Shown here piece by piece: positions 17,566 to 26,588 of a stretch of DNA of 64,000 nt (position 1 is the first letter of the stretch; the number at the start of each line of letters is the position of its first letter). The DNA is taken from positions 896,258 to 960,257 of the forward strand of contig LR991653.1 of assembly GCA_905171695.1 (NCBI GenBank), written 5' to 3'. The notes below the pieces were generated by a model that had not been told where the DNA came from, did no database searches, and saw only the letters and a program-made list of their open reading frames with translations. The stretch is from Candidatus Methanoperedentaceae archaeon GB37 (GTDB taxonomy: Archaea > Halobacteriota > Methanosarcinia > Methanosarcinales > EX4572-44). The position numbers and the translations under genes are program-made.

Positions 17566-19074
17566 TTAAATACTATTATAGTAAGCATCCCTCAAAATCT
17601 CTTTCGCTTTATTTATCAGTTTATCTTGCCAATGAACATATCTTGGTATAGGAACTCTATTGTAAAAATCATCAAATAGATCTCGATATCTTTTAAGACA
17701 AGTAAAGTCTGCATGCCAACTCCCTTTCAATGCGTTTACTATATCTTTAGAGTCGATTCCACAATTATGGTTATCATTTTCGAAAAACCTGAAATATGGT
17801 TCTTCGAAGCATCCTCCCGTATTGAAGTACGCATGATTGGATATAAATGCCATGCCAAGTATATTGGAACAATACTCATGACTCTCAAAACATCTTTGCA
17901 TTTCCTTTTTGATATAATCACCATCCGGTCCATTCGATCTTATTCCAGTTAAGTCTGTCACGATAAACCCCGGTGAATTTTTAGGCAATTGGTCTGATTT
18001 ATTTTTGATAATGTGGCATATAACATCGGCAACCCTCTGATAGCAGCCGAATGGTTGACTATCTCCATTTTCATATCTAATCCCTCCGATAGAGCAACTA
18101 CTAGGTTCACAGCCTTCTTTGACCTCTATTACAAAATTATTTTTGTGGTATATGTTTAGCTCATCGCCCACCTTTTTAATTTTTAGGTCGAGGGATTTTT
18201 TGTCATCACCAATTTTTAAGGTTGCTTTTTCTTCCATCTCATCGATCGTTACTTCGGCTGAGTTTTCATCTTTGAGGATATAGGTGGTTTTGTCGTCATC
18301 GGATTTGCGGATTTCTGCACCTTCCACCCAGCTGATATCGCGATAATTCGAGAGGTAGCTTAAGAACCTCTCACTATCGTTTCCGGGGATCTTGTCCCAT
18401 CTAAACAAATGCTCTTTAGGTACGCAGAATGAAAAGATGCCTTTTTGAAATCTGGAAGCTACATCTCTAAGCACATTATTGATCTCTTGCACACTTGGAA
18501 TCGTTTGGGGATCCTGTATATATGCATAAACATTCTTGCTACGATCAATGGACTTTGCTATTTCTTTCACTAATAGATCGATGTTGTGATATTTCTCGTA
18601 TCTTTCGATCTCGTTTTTGGTTACTATTTCGATATATACTTTCTCTCCTTTGATGTCAGCAAGGAGGTCTGGTTTTCTGGGTCTTTTTGGGTCTTTTCGA
18701 TGTTCCGGTTTTATGTCAGGTTCCAATAAGATCATATCGCTATTATCGCTTCTGTGGATGGCTGCAGCAATTTTTAACTGAAGTCGAGCATGCTGGTACT
18801 TTTCATCAGCATTTACCAAATTCATTTTGATATTATGTAATTCATCCTCCATTTTTTTAATTTCAGGGTCTCGAAGAGTTTCTATCCATTCAACAAGTGT
18901 TTTTATCCACATACCGATCAACGAAATCTCACAGTAACCAGGACGCCTATTGTTATCTCTAAAAAAATCTAACAGAGGGTTATCTTTGTAATTCTCAATC
19001 ATCTCATCAAATTTTTCACCGGTAAGTATATTGTTGCTAACCTCTTCAATTTCTCCGCAGTTTGATTTGTTCAT
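17566..19074 (-). CDS. Unknown A+T-rich protein with a possible PD-(D/E)XK-like core
   Basis: 502 residues from the ATG at 19074 (GGTGAGGT 6 bases upstream). Residues about 70-110 form a coiled coil (EIKKMEDELHNIKMNLVNADEK). Then PDLLADIKGEKVYIEIVTKNE (about 135-155) has the Asp-x(n)-Glu-x-x-x-Lys spacing of nuclease-like folds, but it is not a strict ExK. About 345-430 contains GFIVTDLTGI, Cys-rich stretches (CEPSSCS, CFESHEYC) and HAYFNTGGCFEEPYF. No signal peptide or membrane helix. The gene is markedly richer in A+T than its neighbours, pointing to horizontal origin. I do not recognise the family. Confidence 0.7.
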   Translation of the reverse strand: MNKSNCGEIEEVSNNILTGEKFDEMIENYKDNPLLDFFRDNNRRPGYCEISLIGMWIKTLVEWIETLRDPEIKKMEDELHNIKMNLVNADEKYQHARLQLKIAAAIHRSDNSDMILLEPDIKPEHRKDPKRPRKPDLLADIKGEKVYIEIVTKNEIERYEKYHNIDLLVKEIAKSIDRSKNVYAYIQDPQTIPSVQEINNVLRDVASRFQKGIFSFCVPKEHLFRWDKIPGNDSERFLSYLSNYRDISWVEGAEIRKSDDDKTTYILKDENSAEVTIDEMEEKATLKIGDDKKSLDLKIKKVGDELNIYHKNNFVIEVKEGCEPSSCSIGGIRYENGDSQPFGCYQRVADVICHIIKNKSDQLPKNSPGFIVTDLTGIRSNGPDGDYIKKEMQRCFESHEYCSNILGMAFISNHAYFNTGGCFEEPYFRFFENDNHNCGIDSKDIVNALKGSWHADFTCLKRYRDLFDDFYNRVPIPRYVHWQDKLINKAKEILRDAYYNSI

Positions 19075-19163
19075 ATCAGACCTCACCAAATTTTGAAGAT
19101 CGTATTAAAGATCGTATTATTAATTCTTATATCTACACTCACCCCAACAACCCCCCGATCACC

Positions 19164-19262
19164 TCAAGCAAGCACCACAGCCAGAGGCATCCCTGTCTCT
19201 GCCGCGATCCTGACCGGCGAGCATCGATCCGGCACTTCGCCTCGCTGTTTGAGGCATTCCAT
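19164..19262 (-). CDS. Possible 32-residue small protein
   Basis: ATG at 19262, TGA at 19164-19166; begins MECLKQRGEVPDRC and contains PVRIAAETGMPLAVVLA, reminiscent of one helix pair of a winged helix, which would make it a remnant. It is G+C-rich inside an otherwise A+T-rich 351-base interval (19075-19425). The rest of that interval holds a 9-base inverted repeat (TTCGGCACA at about 19347, TGTGCCGAA at about 19393) with a loop of some 37 bases. No other gene is seen. Confidence 0.25.
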   Translation of the reverse strand: MECLKQRGEVPDRCSPVRIAAETGMPLAVVLA

Positions 19263-19425
19263 CTCTACGCCTCTTTGAGTATTGTAAAGTAGTAACTATT
19301 GACCTACTTTAATCTTCCCAAAATTAAGCTTGTTTAAGATAGGTGAATTCGGCACACTTGATTACGTACGTTGGGTGCCGCAACGGTTGGATGTGCCGAA
19401 CCTGATCTCACTGGTTTATACTTGT

Positions 19426-20118
19426 CTATTCTCTTCGAGTGTGTCGGATCATCAGTGCAACGAAGGCGATTGCGACTACCGAGAGGATGCCTGATGGCAG
19501 TGGCACGTCTCTTGTCTCATTCTCACCGGTTGGTTCTGAGTCTGTTGGCTCTGGAATTGAATCGGAGGGTTCTTTCACAGTGAATGGGTGTGTCAGTGAG
19601 ATCTGCTGGTACTCGTCCTTCCTGTCATCTGGCCAGTAGAGTCCTGTGAAGTGAACTGTAAACTCTCCGACCTTCTCGCCCTTGATGTTGATGTGAATCG
19701 TTCTAACAGTTCCTGGTGGCACCGTAAACTTTCCAGCAACTGTTCCAGCAGCGCCGCCGTATCCAAATCCCTCGCCATATACGTGAATTCCTGAGGGCAC
19801 GCTGATCTGCACATCAGCAGTTAGTGTCACGTCATTCACAGATGGGTTGTTCATGTAGAGTTCGACGAGTCCGTCCTGGGACTTATCTATCACATCGTTC
19901 ACCGGGCGCAGCGCTACGGTGGGGGCAACCCGAAACTTTGCCTCGGTCGGTGCAGGCGTCTGGGTTTCTGTGATGGTCGGTGTTGGTGGCAGAGTGGGCG
20001 TCTCTGTGGCGTTTGTCTCATTTCCATTCGTGGTTGTGTTATTCTCCTGTGCCATCGCTGGCATAACAGCTATGCAGAGGCAGATGATGCATGTTGCAAC
20101 AAGTTTATTTATATTCAT
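19426..20118 (-). CDS. Secreted, membrane-anchored protein with Thr/Pro linker
   Basis: 230 residues. Signal peptide 1-23 (VATCIICLCIAVMPAMA), several N-glycosylation sites (NNTTTNGNETNATET), a Thr/Pro linker (about 38-60), a beta-rich domain of about 120 residues (TLTADVQISVPSGIHVYGEGF ... GKFTVPPGTVRTIHINIKGEKVG) resembling the CARDB-like domains of the two surface proteins above, then a C-terminal helix SGILSVVAIAFVALMI followed by RHTRRE. It lacks the PGF tripeptide, so a plain transmembrane anchor is likely. ATG start. Confidence 0.75.
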   Translation of the reverse strand: MNINKLVATCIICLCIAVMPAMAQENNTTTNGNETNATETPTLPPTPTITETQTPAPTEAKFRVAPTVALRPVNDVIDKSQDGLVELYMNNPSVNDVTLTADVQISVPSGIHVYGEGFGYGGAAGTVAGKFTVPPGTVRTIHINIKGEKVGEFTVHFTGLYWPDDRKDEYQQISLTHPFTVKEPSDSIPEPTDSEPTGENETRDVPLPSGILSVVAIAFVALMIRHTRRE

Positions 20119-20305
20119 CTCTCAATCCTCCTTAAATCCTCCTTATGTTGAAAAGAATTTGCTATAGTGTATAAGTATTTCGGTTTAAGATCTGTGATTG
20201 GAGAGGGAAGAAGATGATCTATCATGTTGCTCGTCTGACTATGTATTTCACCATATCCAGAGGCAACTATTTATCACATTCTGCTGTGAGGCTCTTTGAG
20301 AGATC

Positions 20306-23080
20306 ATGTTGCCAGAGGATGAATATAGGCTTGATTACTTTAAGGAGAATGGTTTTATCCGGAAGAGATGCATCACGTGTGGAGATTACTTCTGGACGCT
20401 GGATAGCGAGCGCTTGACGTGTGGTGATGCGCCATGTGATCCATACACATTCATAGGCTCGCCGGTCTTCAGGAAGAGGTTCTCGCTTGGTGAGATGCGC
20501 GAGAGATACCTCAGCTTCTTTGAAGAGCGGGGTCATCAGCGGGTTGATCGTTATCCGGTTGTGGCGCGCTGGCGGGATGATATCTATCTTACTATTGCAT
20601 CGATTGCTGATTTTCAGCCCTTCGTGACGTCTGGGCTTGTTCCACCACCAGCCAATCCCCTGACGATCTCTCAGCCATGTATTCGGCTCGGTGATCTTGA
20701 CGCGGTTGGTAGAAGCGGGCGGCACCTCACTCTCTTTGAGATGATGGCGCATCATGCATTCAATACGAGAGATGAAGAGATCTACTGGAAGGAGGAGACC
20801 GTTGAATCATGCGACGCTCTTCTCCACGAACTCGGCGCCGACCCAATCGAGATAACTTATAAGGAGGCGCCGTGGGCGGGTGGTGGTAATGCAGGACCCT
20901 GCCTCGAGGTCATCATAGGAGGACTTGAACTTGCTACACTCGTCTTCATGAATCTTCGCCAGAAGAGAGACGGATCGATAACTATCAAGGGCGAGAGATA
21001 CGAGGCTATGGAGAACTATATTGTGGATACAGGCTACGGGCTTGAGCGCTTTGTCTGGGCATCGAGTGGCACGCCCACGATCTATGACGCAGTCTTTCCC
21101 GGTATCGTAAGGGATCTCATGGACCTCGCAGGGATCAGAGACTCAACTGTAGAGAGTGAGTACGAGAGTATCTTTGGAGCGAGCGCCATCTTTGCAGGTA
21201 TCATGGATATAAGTGGAGAGGCAAAGCTCCTTGATCTTCGGAAGAGAGTTGCAGAAGAGATCGGTGTGACGGTTGAAGAGCTGCAATCGATAATGGAGCC
21301 TGTTGAAGCCGTATACGCTATTGCAGATCATACCAGGTGCATCACCTTCATGCTCGGTGACGGGATCATCCCGTCAAACGTCAAAGCAGGATACCTGGCG
21401 CGCCTCGTTATTCGCCGGACGATGCGACTGATGCACGAACTTGGACTCGAGACGCCTTTAGAGGATATCATCGAGATGCAGGTCAGAGACCTGACTGACT
21501 ACCCAGAGTTCAGAGAACGCTTCGAGACGATGAGCGAGATACTCGCACTTGAAGAAGAGCGATACCGGGAGACACTCAGCCGCGGCAAACAACTGATCAC
21601 AAAGATGGCACGCCACTACAAGAGAAGAGGCGAAGCCATACCACCGAGTGAACTCTTTCACCTCTACGATACCCATGGCATACCCCCGGAGATGGCAAGA
21701 GACGTGGCATCAAAGATGGGTGTCAGCGTAAGCATCCCAGACACCTTCTACTCACACGTCGCAGAACTGCACACCAAGAGCGAACCAGAAGAGACGCAAG
21801 AAAGAACCATCAATCTTGCCGGACTGCCAGCAAGTGAGAAGCTATACTATGAAAGGCCCAGAGACTCGATATTCACAGCAACCGTGCAGAGAGTGCTTGA
21901 CGAAGGAATCGTTCTTGACAGAACACTCTTCTATCCAGAAGGCGGAGGCCAACCAGCAGATCACGGCACCCTCACAATCGATAACCAGACGGTCAAGATA
22001 GTGGACGTCCAGGAAGTTAACGGTGTCATCCTGCACACACCAGAGAGAGAGCACACAATCAAAGAGGGAGAGATGGTCACTGGCGAGATAGAGATTGAAC
22101 GGCGAATGGCTCACACCCGACACCACACCGCCACACACCTCGTGAACGAAGCAGCAAAGAAAGTTCTTGGAGAGCACGTATGGCAGACCGGCGCCCAGAA
22201 GAGCAGAGAACGAGCACGCCTTGATATCACACACTACAGACGCATCACCCCTGACGAACTCAGAGAGATAGAACTCATTGCAAACCAGGAAGTAATGGCA
22301 GACCAGCCAGTCGAGACCAGATGGATGGATCGAAGAATCGCAGAACAACGATACGGGTTCACACTCTACCAAGGAGGAGTCCCACCCGGTCGCAGGATCC
22401 GAGTGGTGAAGGTCGGCGACGACGTTGAAGCCTGCGCCGGCACACACGTAGAACACACAGGCGAGATCGGCGAGATCAAGATCCTGCGAGTAGAACGCAT
22501 ACAAGACGGAGTAGAACGGATCGAATTTGCAGCAGGAGAAGCCGCAGTAATAGCCACCCAAGAGCGTGAAGAACTACTCAACAGAGCAAGCAACGCCCTC
22601 CACGTCCCACCAGAACACCTGCCAAAGACCGCACAACGATTCTTCACCGAATGGAAAGAACTCAAAAAAGAGGTCGAACGACTACAGAACGAACTTGCAG
22701 AGATCAGAGTCACAGCATACCTAAAAGAGAGCACACAGATAAAAGACATAAACGTCATAACAAAAGAGATCAAAAGAGCCAAGATCGACGAACTTATCAA
22801 AACAGCAATACAACTCGCAAAACACCCCAAAACAGTAGCAATACTTGCCGCGCAAGATAAAGGAGCCAAAATAGTAGCATCAGCAAGCAACGACACAATC
22901 AAAAGAGGAATCGACGCAGGAAAGATCATCCAACAGATAAGCCCCATCATCGGCGGAAGCGGCGGAGGAAAACCCACAATCGCACAAGGAGGCGGCAAAC
23001 ACCCAGAAAAAATAAACACCGCCCTTCACGAAAGCAAAAACATAATAGAAGAGATACTCTCACAAACCGAGAACACATAA
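20306..23080 (+). CDS. alaS: Alanyl-tRNA synthetase, archaeal type
   Basis: 924 residues. An N-terminal archaeal extension (about 1-60) with CITCGDYFWTLDSERLTCGDAPC precedes the class II core (RYLSFFEERGHQRVDRYPV; RLGDLDAVGRSGRHLTLFEMMAHHAF; PWAGGGNAGPCLEVIIGG). The editing domain has the HTATH zinc/catalytic motif (about 608-612) and the CAGTH motif (about 711-715), and the C-terminal GGSGGGKPTIAQGGGK element closes the protein. It charges tRNA-Ala and clears mischarged Ser/Gly. G:C counts on the coding strand go from 18:9 (20341-20400) to 8:18 (22801-22860). Confidence 0.97.
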   Translation: MLPEDEYRLDYFKENGFIRKRCITCGDYFWTLDSERLTCGDAPCDPYTFIGSPVFRKRFSLGEMRERYLSFFEERGHQRVDRYPVVARWRDDIYLTIASIADFQPFVTSGLVPPPANPLTISQPCIRLGDLDAVGRSGRHLTLFEMMAHHAFNTRDEEIYWKEETVESCDALLHELGADPIEITYKEAPWAGGGNAGPCLEVIIGGLELATLVFMNLRQKRDGSITIKGERYEAMENYIVDTGYGLERFVWASSGTPTIYDAVFPGIVRDLMDLAGIRDSTVESEYESIFGASAIFAGIMDISGEAKLLDLRKRVAEEIGVTVEELQSIMEPVEAVYAIADHTRCITFMLGDGIIPSNVKAGYLARLVIRRTMRLMHELGLETPLEDIIEMQVRDLTDYPEFRERFETMSEILALEEERYRETLSRGKQLITKMARHYKRRGEAIPPSELFHLYDTHGIPPEMARDVASKMGVSVSIPDTFYSHVAELHTKSEPEETQERTINLAGLPASEKLYYERPRDSIFTATVQRVLDEGIVLDRTLFYPEGGGQPADHGTLTIDNQTVKIVDVQEVNGVILHTPEREHTIKEGEMVTGEIEIERRMAHTRHHTATHLVNEAAKKVLGEHVWQTGAQKSRERARLDITHYRRITPDELREIELIANQEVMADQPVETRWMDRRIAEQRYGFTLYQGGVPPGRRIRVVKVGDDVEACAGTHVEHTGEIGEIKILRVERIQDGVERIEFAAGEAAVIATQEREELLNRASNALHVPPEHLPKTAQRFFTEWKELKKEVERLQNELAEIRVTAYLKESTQIKDINVITKEIKRAKIDELIKTAIQLAKHPKTVAILAAQDKGAKIVASASNDTIKRGIDAGKIIQQISPIIGGSGGGKPTIAQGGGKHPEKINTALHESKNIIEEILSQTENT

Positions 23081-23088
23081 CCCATGAC

Positions 23089-23495
23089 TATAGTATATCT
23101 TATTATATAGTATATCTTATTATATAGTATATCTTATTATATAGTATATCTTATTATATAGTATATCTTATTATATAGTATATCTTATTATATAGTATAT
23201 CTTATTATATAGTATATCTTATTATATAGTATATCTTATTATATAGTATATCTTATTATATAGTATATCTTATTATATAGTATATCTTATTATATAGTAT
23301 ATCTTATTATATAGTATATCTTATTATATAGTATATCTTATTATATAGTATATCTTATTATATAGTATATCTTATTATATAGTATATCTTATTATATAGT
23401 ATATCTTATTATATAGTATATCTTATTATATATAGTATATCTTATTATATAGTATATCTTATTATATAGTATATCTTATTATAGTATATCTTATA
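23089..23495. repeat. 17-bp AT-rich minisatellite, about 24 tandem copies
   Basis: The unit TATAGTATATCTTATTA repeats head to tail from just after the alaS stop, with nearly no sequence divergence. There are two phase irregularities near the right end: an extra TA at about 23430 and a shortened unit at about 23484. There are no spacers, so it is not CRISPR. The repeat contains no ORF. At 17 bp the unit is not a multiple of the helical turn; its strand-separable composition would suit an iteron or origin-type element, but there is no flanking cdc6/orc gene here. Confidence 0.9.
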
Positions 23496-23571
23496 TCTAA
23501 CAATAACCCACTTAACTAAAGTTTAGAACTTTTCTATCCACTTATCTGCAAAGCTTATTCTCTGTGTTAGC

Positions 23572-23862
23572 TCATAAAAACTGCTCGAGATTGAAATCTA
23601 CAACGCTCTCTCTATTTATCGCATAGAAACCGAAGGTATTGGCTTTCATCTTTGTGGTGTTCTTCTTAACAACTGGTTTGTTGAATGACTACAGGCGTTT
23701 TGAGTGTTTGCGATCGAGCTAAAGTAAACTCTCATCAAGAGATCCTATGATGAAGTTCTGCATTCTCAGGACTTCTGCGCACACTTTTCTACTTCGAATC
23801 TCTTCATTCAATTCTTCTAATGTTAGCCATTTAACAACTTCTCTTTCAGGTTTTCGTCTCAT
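23572..23862 (-). pseudogene. Remnant of an IS630-family transposase
   Basis: The reverse strand from the ATG at 23862 reads MRRKPEREVVKWLTLEELNEEI, then stops (TAG) after about 52 codons. A second block reads SFNKPVVKKNTTKMKANTF and GFYAINRESVVDF, which parallels the DDE segment of the IS630 copy at 43347-43742 (SFDKPLKKVATHVKAKVAG, LYCINGENLIES). So the helix-turn-helix start is joined to part of the catalytic core with most of the middle deleted. The 23496-23571 flank and 23863-23983 hold no other gene. Confidence 0.55.
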
Positions 23863-23983
23863 GCAGGTAAATCGCACTTGCTAGTTAAAAATATTTTGTA
23901 TGATACTATAATCTCTTGATGGGGCTGTTAAGAGTTGGGAAATATTGATATCTTCAGGAGTTTAATTGGAGGATGTAATCTTT

Positions 23984-25471
23984 ATGCCGCTTACTGTTGC
24001 GATTGGGCAGTTGAACCCTGCTGCGGGAGATCTTGCTGGGAATGTTAGAAAGATCTGTAGTTTCGTAGCTACAGCGAGGGAGGGTGGTGCTGATCTTATC
24101 ATCTTTCCGGATCGAGCGATCACTGGGTATGGTGGGGTGGATCTCGTCGATCGTCAGGGTGTTGTTGAGGAGGAGTTGTTGCTCTTTGAAGAGGTGAGGG
24201 GGGCATCGGAGGGGATCTCGGTGATTCTTGGATCTGAACGGATGGGTTCTCTTGTCTCTGAGGGCTCTGAGGGTGATGTTCAGGCTCATGACCTCTTTGA
24301 TTGCATTCTCAATCTGAAGGGTGTTCGTGTCGGTGTTCTGCGTGGCGAGCTCTCGGTTGATGAGGTCTCTAGGTATGGGCAGGGTCTTGGTGTTGATCTT
24401 ATTGCGAATCTTGTAGCCCGTCCATTCTCTGTTGGTGGGAGGGGTCGGGTGATGGATCGTCTCGCGTGGGTTGCGATGGAGTGTGGTGTTGGGGTTGTAC
24501 AGGTGAATATGGTTGGTGGGGATGGTGGGTTTGTCTTCAATGGTGGTAGCTCTGTGATCGATCCGGGTGGAGTGGTTGAGTTTGCAGCGCCACAGTTTGT
24601 TGAAGGAGTTTTTATTCACACTATTGGATCTAAAACCGAGCTTCCACCTTCTTTAAGCGAGATTGAGGTTGTTTACGATGCACTTCTCATCGCAACCCGT
24701 GATTATCTCCAGAAGAATGGTTTTAAGAGGGCTGTCGTGGGTTTGAGTGGTGGTATCGATTCTTCTCTCACTGCCACGATCTGTGCAGATGCGATCGGTC
24801 CGGGTAACGTGACAGGGGTCTCGATGCCAAGCCAGATCACCTCGAGTGAGAGCAGGGAGGACGCGCTCTTGCTTGCAGAGAACCTGGGGATAGAGTTCAG
24901 AGAGATCCCGATCACGACGATCTTCAACGAATACCTGAGGACTCTCAGAGAGGAGTTTGGCAGGCGTGTGGGAGGGGTGGCTGAAGAGAATCTTCAGTCT
25001 CGAATCAGGGCAAACATCCTGATGGCGATCTCCAACAGATTCGGCCATCTGGTCGTTGCCACTGGGAACAGATCAGAATCACTGGTTGGCTACTGCACCC
25101 TTTATGGCGATATGGCTGGTGGATTTGCCCCGATCTCTGATGTGCCAAAGACGATGGTCTACAGACTCGCAGAACTTGTGAACGAGAAGGCAGGGTTTGA
25201 GAGGATACCTGGGCGTGTCATCCTGAAGGAGCCATCGGCAGAACTCCGGGTCGGACAGAGGGACACGGAAGCACTCCCACCGTACCACGTGCTCGACGAG
25301 ATCCTCAAAGCCTTGATCGATGAGAAGAAGAGCGTTGAGGAGGTAATCGACTCAGGGTATGAGTCAGAGATCGTCCTGGATGTTATTCGACGCGTGAGAG
25401 AGAGCGAGTTCAAACGAAGACAGGCGCCACCAGGCGTGAAGATCGTCTCCAGCATAAAAGAGGCTCTGTGA
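23984..25471 (+). CDS. nadE: NAD+ synthetase with a degenerate N-terminal nitrilase (glutaminase) domain
   Basis: 495 residues from the ATG at 23984 (GGAGGATG about 10 bases upstream). Residues about 230-495 are a full NadE synthetase: VVGLSGGIDSSLTATI (P-loop), LQSRIRANILMAISN, VVATGNRSESLVGYCTLYGD, FKRRQAPPGVK. Residues 1-225 have the nitrilase fold pattern (VAIGQLNPAAGDLAGN, IIFPDRAITGYG) but lack the catalytic triad: the Glu of FPE is Asp, the Lys segment is missing, and the Cys of VLICED is replaced (VGVLRGELS). The enzyme should therefore depend on free ammonia. It completes NAD from nicotinate adenine dinucleotide. Confidence 0.92.
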   Translation: MPLTVAIGQLNPAAGDLAGNVRKICSFVATAREGGADLIIFPDRAITGYGGVDLVDRQGVVEEELLLFEEVRGASEGISVILGSERMGSLVSEGSEGDVQAHDLFDCILNLKGVRVGVLRGELSVDEVSRYGQGLGVDLIANLVARPFSVGGRGRVMDRLAWVAMECGVGVVQVNMVGGDGGFVFNGGSSVIDPGGVVEFAAPQFVEGVFIHTIGSKTELPPSLSEIEVVYDALLIATRDYLQKNGFKRAVVGLSGGIDSSLTATICADAIGPGNVTGVSMPSQITSSESREDALLLAENLGIEFREIPITTIFNEYLRTLREEFGRRVGGVAEENLQSRIRANILMAISNRFGHLVVATGNRSESLVGYCTLYGDMAGGFAPISDVPKTMVYRLAELVNEKAGFERIPGRVILKEPSAELRVGQRDTEALPPYHVLDEILKALIDEKKSVEEVIDSGYESEIVLDVIRRVRESEFKRRQAPPGVKIVSSIKEAL

Positions 25472-25475
25472 GACC

Positions 25476-26531
25476 TCATCTCTCGATCTTGAATCTCAAG
25501 AGTGCTGCAACGCCGCCGAGTCCTTCGAGCCTCTTGCCTGGTTCGAACTCTGTGCTGAAGATAACAATCCTGCCGCGCTCTTCTTCAACCCGTCTGAGGA
25601 AGCGATCGATCTCCTCACCACTCCCCCCCTCTCTCTTCACGTGCAGGTATTCATCCGTTATGAGGAGTGTCTTTATGGCGCCAACCTCAAAGGCGAAGCG
25701 CACCTCGTCCCATCCATATGCCACGGGACCATTCGTCGAGATCCTGGTCAGCAACTCTTCCATCAGCAGCGTCTCTCTCGTGAGCCGGGCGGACGCCGTG
25801 ATCCGCTCCACGACACCACGGCGAAGCACTTCCTGGAAACCCTGGATACCGATCGACGCAGTATCCACGAGAATGCTCTTCTCAGCGATCGCTGGCATGC
25901 GACTCTTCAAGACATCTAAGAAATCCTCCTTTGTAAAACCCGGCCCTGCAATCAGAAGAGCATCAGCCTCCTCCCCAACACCCGATAATCGTTTCACAAC
26001 CTCACTAAAGAACTCACCCCGGTAGTTCCCCTCACCCTTACCAAGCGAACCACGGAGATCTGAGAACTCTTCCACAGTGAACTGACGCAGAATACCGATC
26101 ACCGCCTCACCCTCCTCGATTGTCACTATCACTACACGCGGACGATTCGACTCCTTGAGAGCCTCCTCAATTCGCTCAATCTGATCTCTGCGCCACGCCT
26201 TAACGATCGAAAGCTCTGTCCCCCCCTCGATGTTCAACGTGTGATAAGAGCCCCTGTCCACCCCGGACTCGATGATACCGTGTATACGCAGGCGGTTAGA
26301 GAATCGATGAAACTCCACGCCCTCGACCAAGACCCCAAGTCGCATCGTCCGCTTCTCACTCTTCTCAGGACGCAGCTTATCACTAGCCCCCTCAACACTC
26401 CGCTTCGTAAGAGAAAAGACAAGATCCCCTACCTCAATTATATACTTCAGATGCCACAGGTCATCAAGCGACTCCGGCACAACCCCAATCTCTCCAACAA
26501 GACCCTTCAGACGGCGCTTGGTGATCCTCAC
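25476..26531 (-). CDS. pelA: Protein pelota homolog (aPelota)
   Basis: 351 residues from the GTG at 26531, where family similarity begins (VRITKRRLKG ... VVPESLDDLWHLKYII); the frame runs 21 residues further upstream into insertion-element DNA. Domain A is about 1-125, domain 2 (eRF1-2-like) about 130-260 (LLIAGPGFTKEDFL), and domain 3 about 265-351 (AIKTLLITDEYLHV). With aABCE1 it rescues stalled ribosomes. It converges with nadE, four bases between stops. The IS6-like remnant starts only 57 bases upstream of its start and could affect its promoter. Confidence 0.94.
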   Translation of the reverse strand: MRITKRRLKGLVGEIGVVPESLDDLWHLKYIIEVGDLVFSLTKRSVEGASDKLRPEKSEKRTMRLGVLVEGVEFHRFSNRLRIHGIIESGVDRGSYHTLNIEGGTELSIVKAWRRDQIERIEEALKESNRPRVVIVTIEEGEAVIGILRQFTVEEFSDLRGSLGKGEGNYRGEFFSEVVKRLSGVGEEADALLIAGPGFTKEDFLDVLKSRMPAIAEKSILVDTASIGIQGFQEVLRRGVVERITASARLTRETLLMEELLTRISTNGPVAYGWDEVRFAFEVGAIKTLLITDEYLHVKREGGSGEEIDRFLRRVEEERGRIVIFSTEFEPGKRLEGLGGVAALLRFKIER

Positions 26532-26588
26532 AGCAACCAATGTACACACAGGATAATAATAATCCTTCCCATCCCTGAAACAGGACCC

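Noticed and set aside
19347-19402. TTCGGCACA / TGTGCCGAA hairpin as another attC site
   Set aside because: It has a good stem but lacks the shared GCCCAAAyT...AACTTC core and clear GTT boxes.
23089-23495. CRISPR array
   Set aside because: The repeat units follow each other directly with no spacers, and no cas genes are near.
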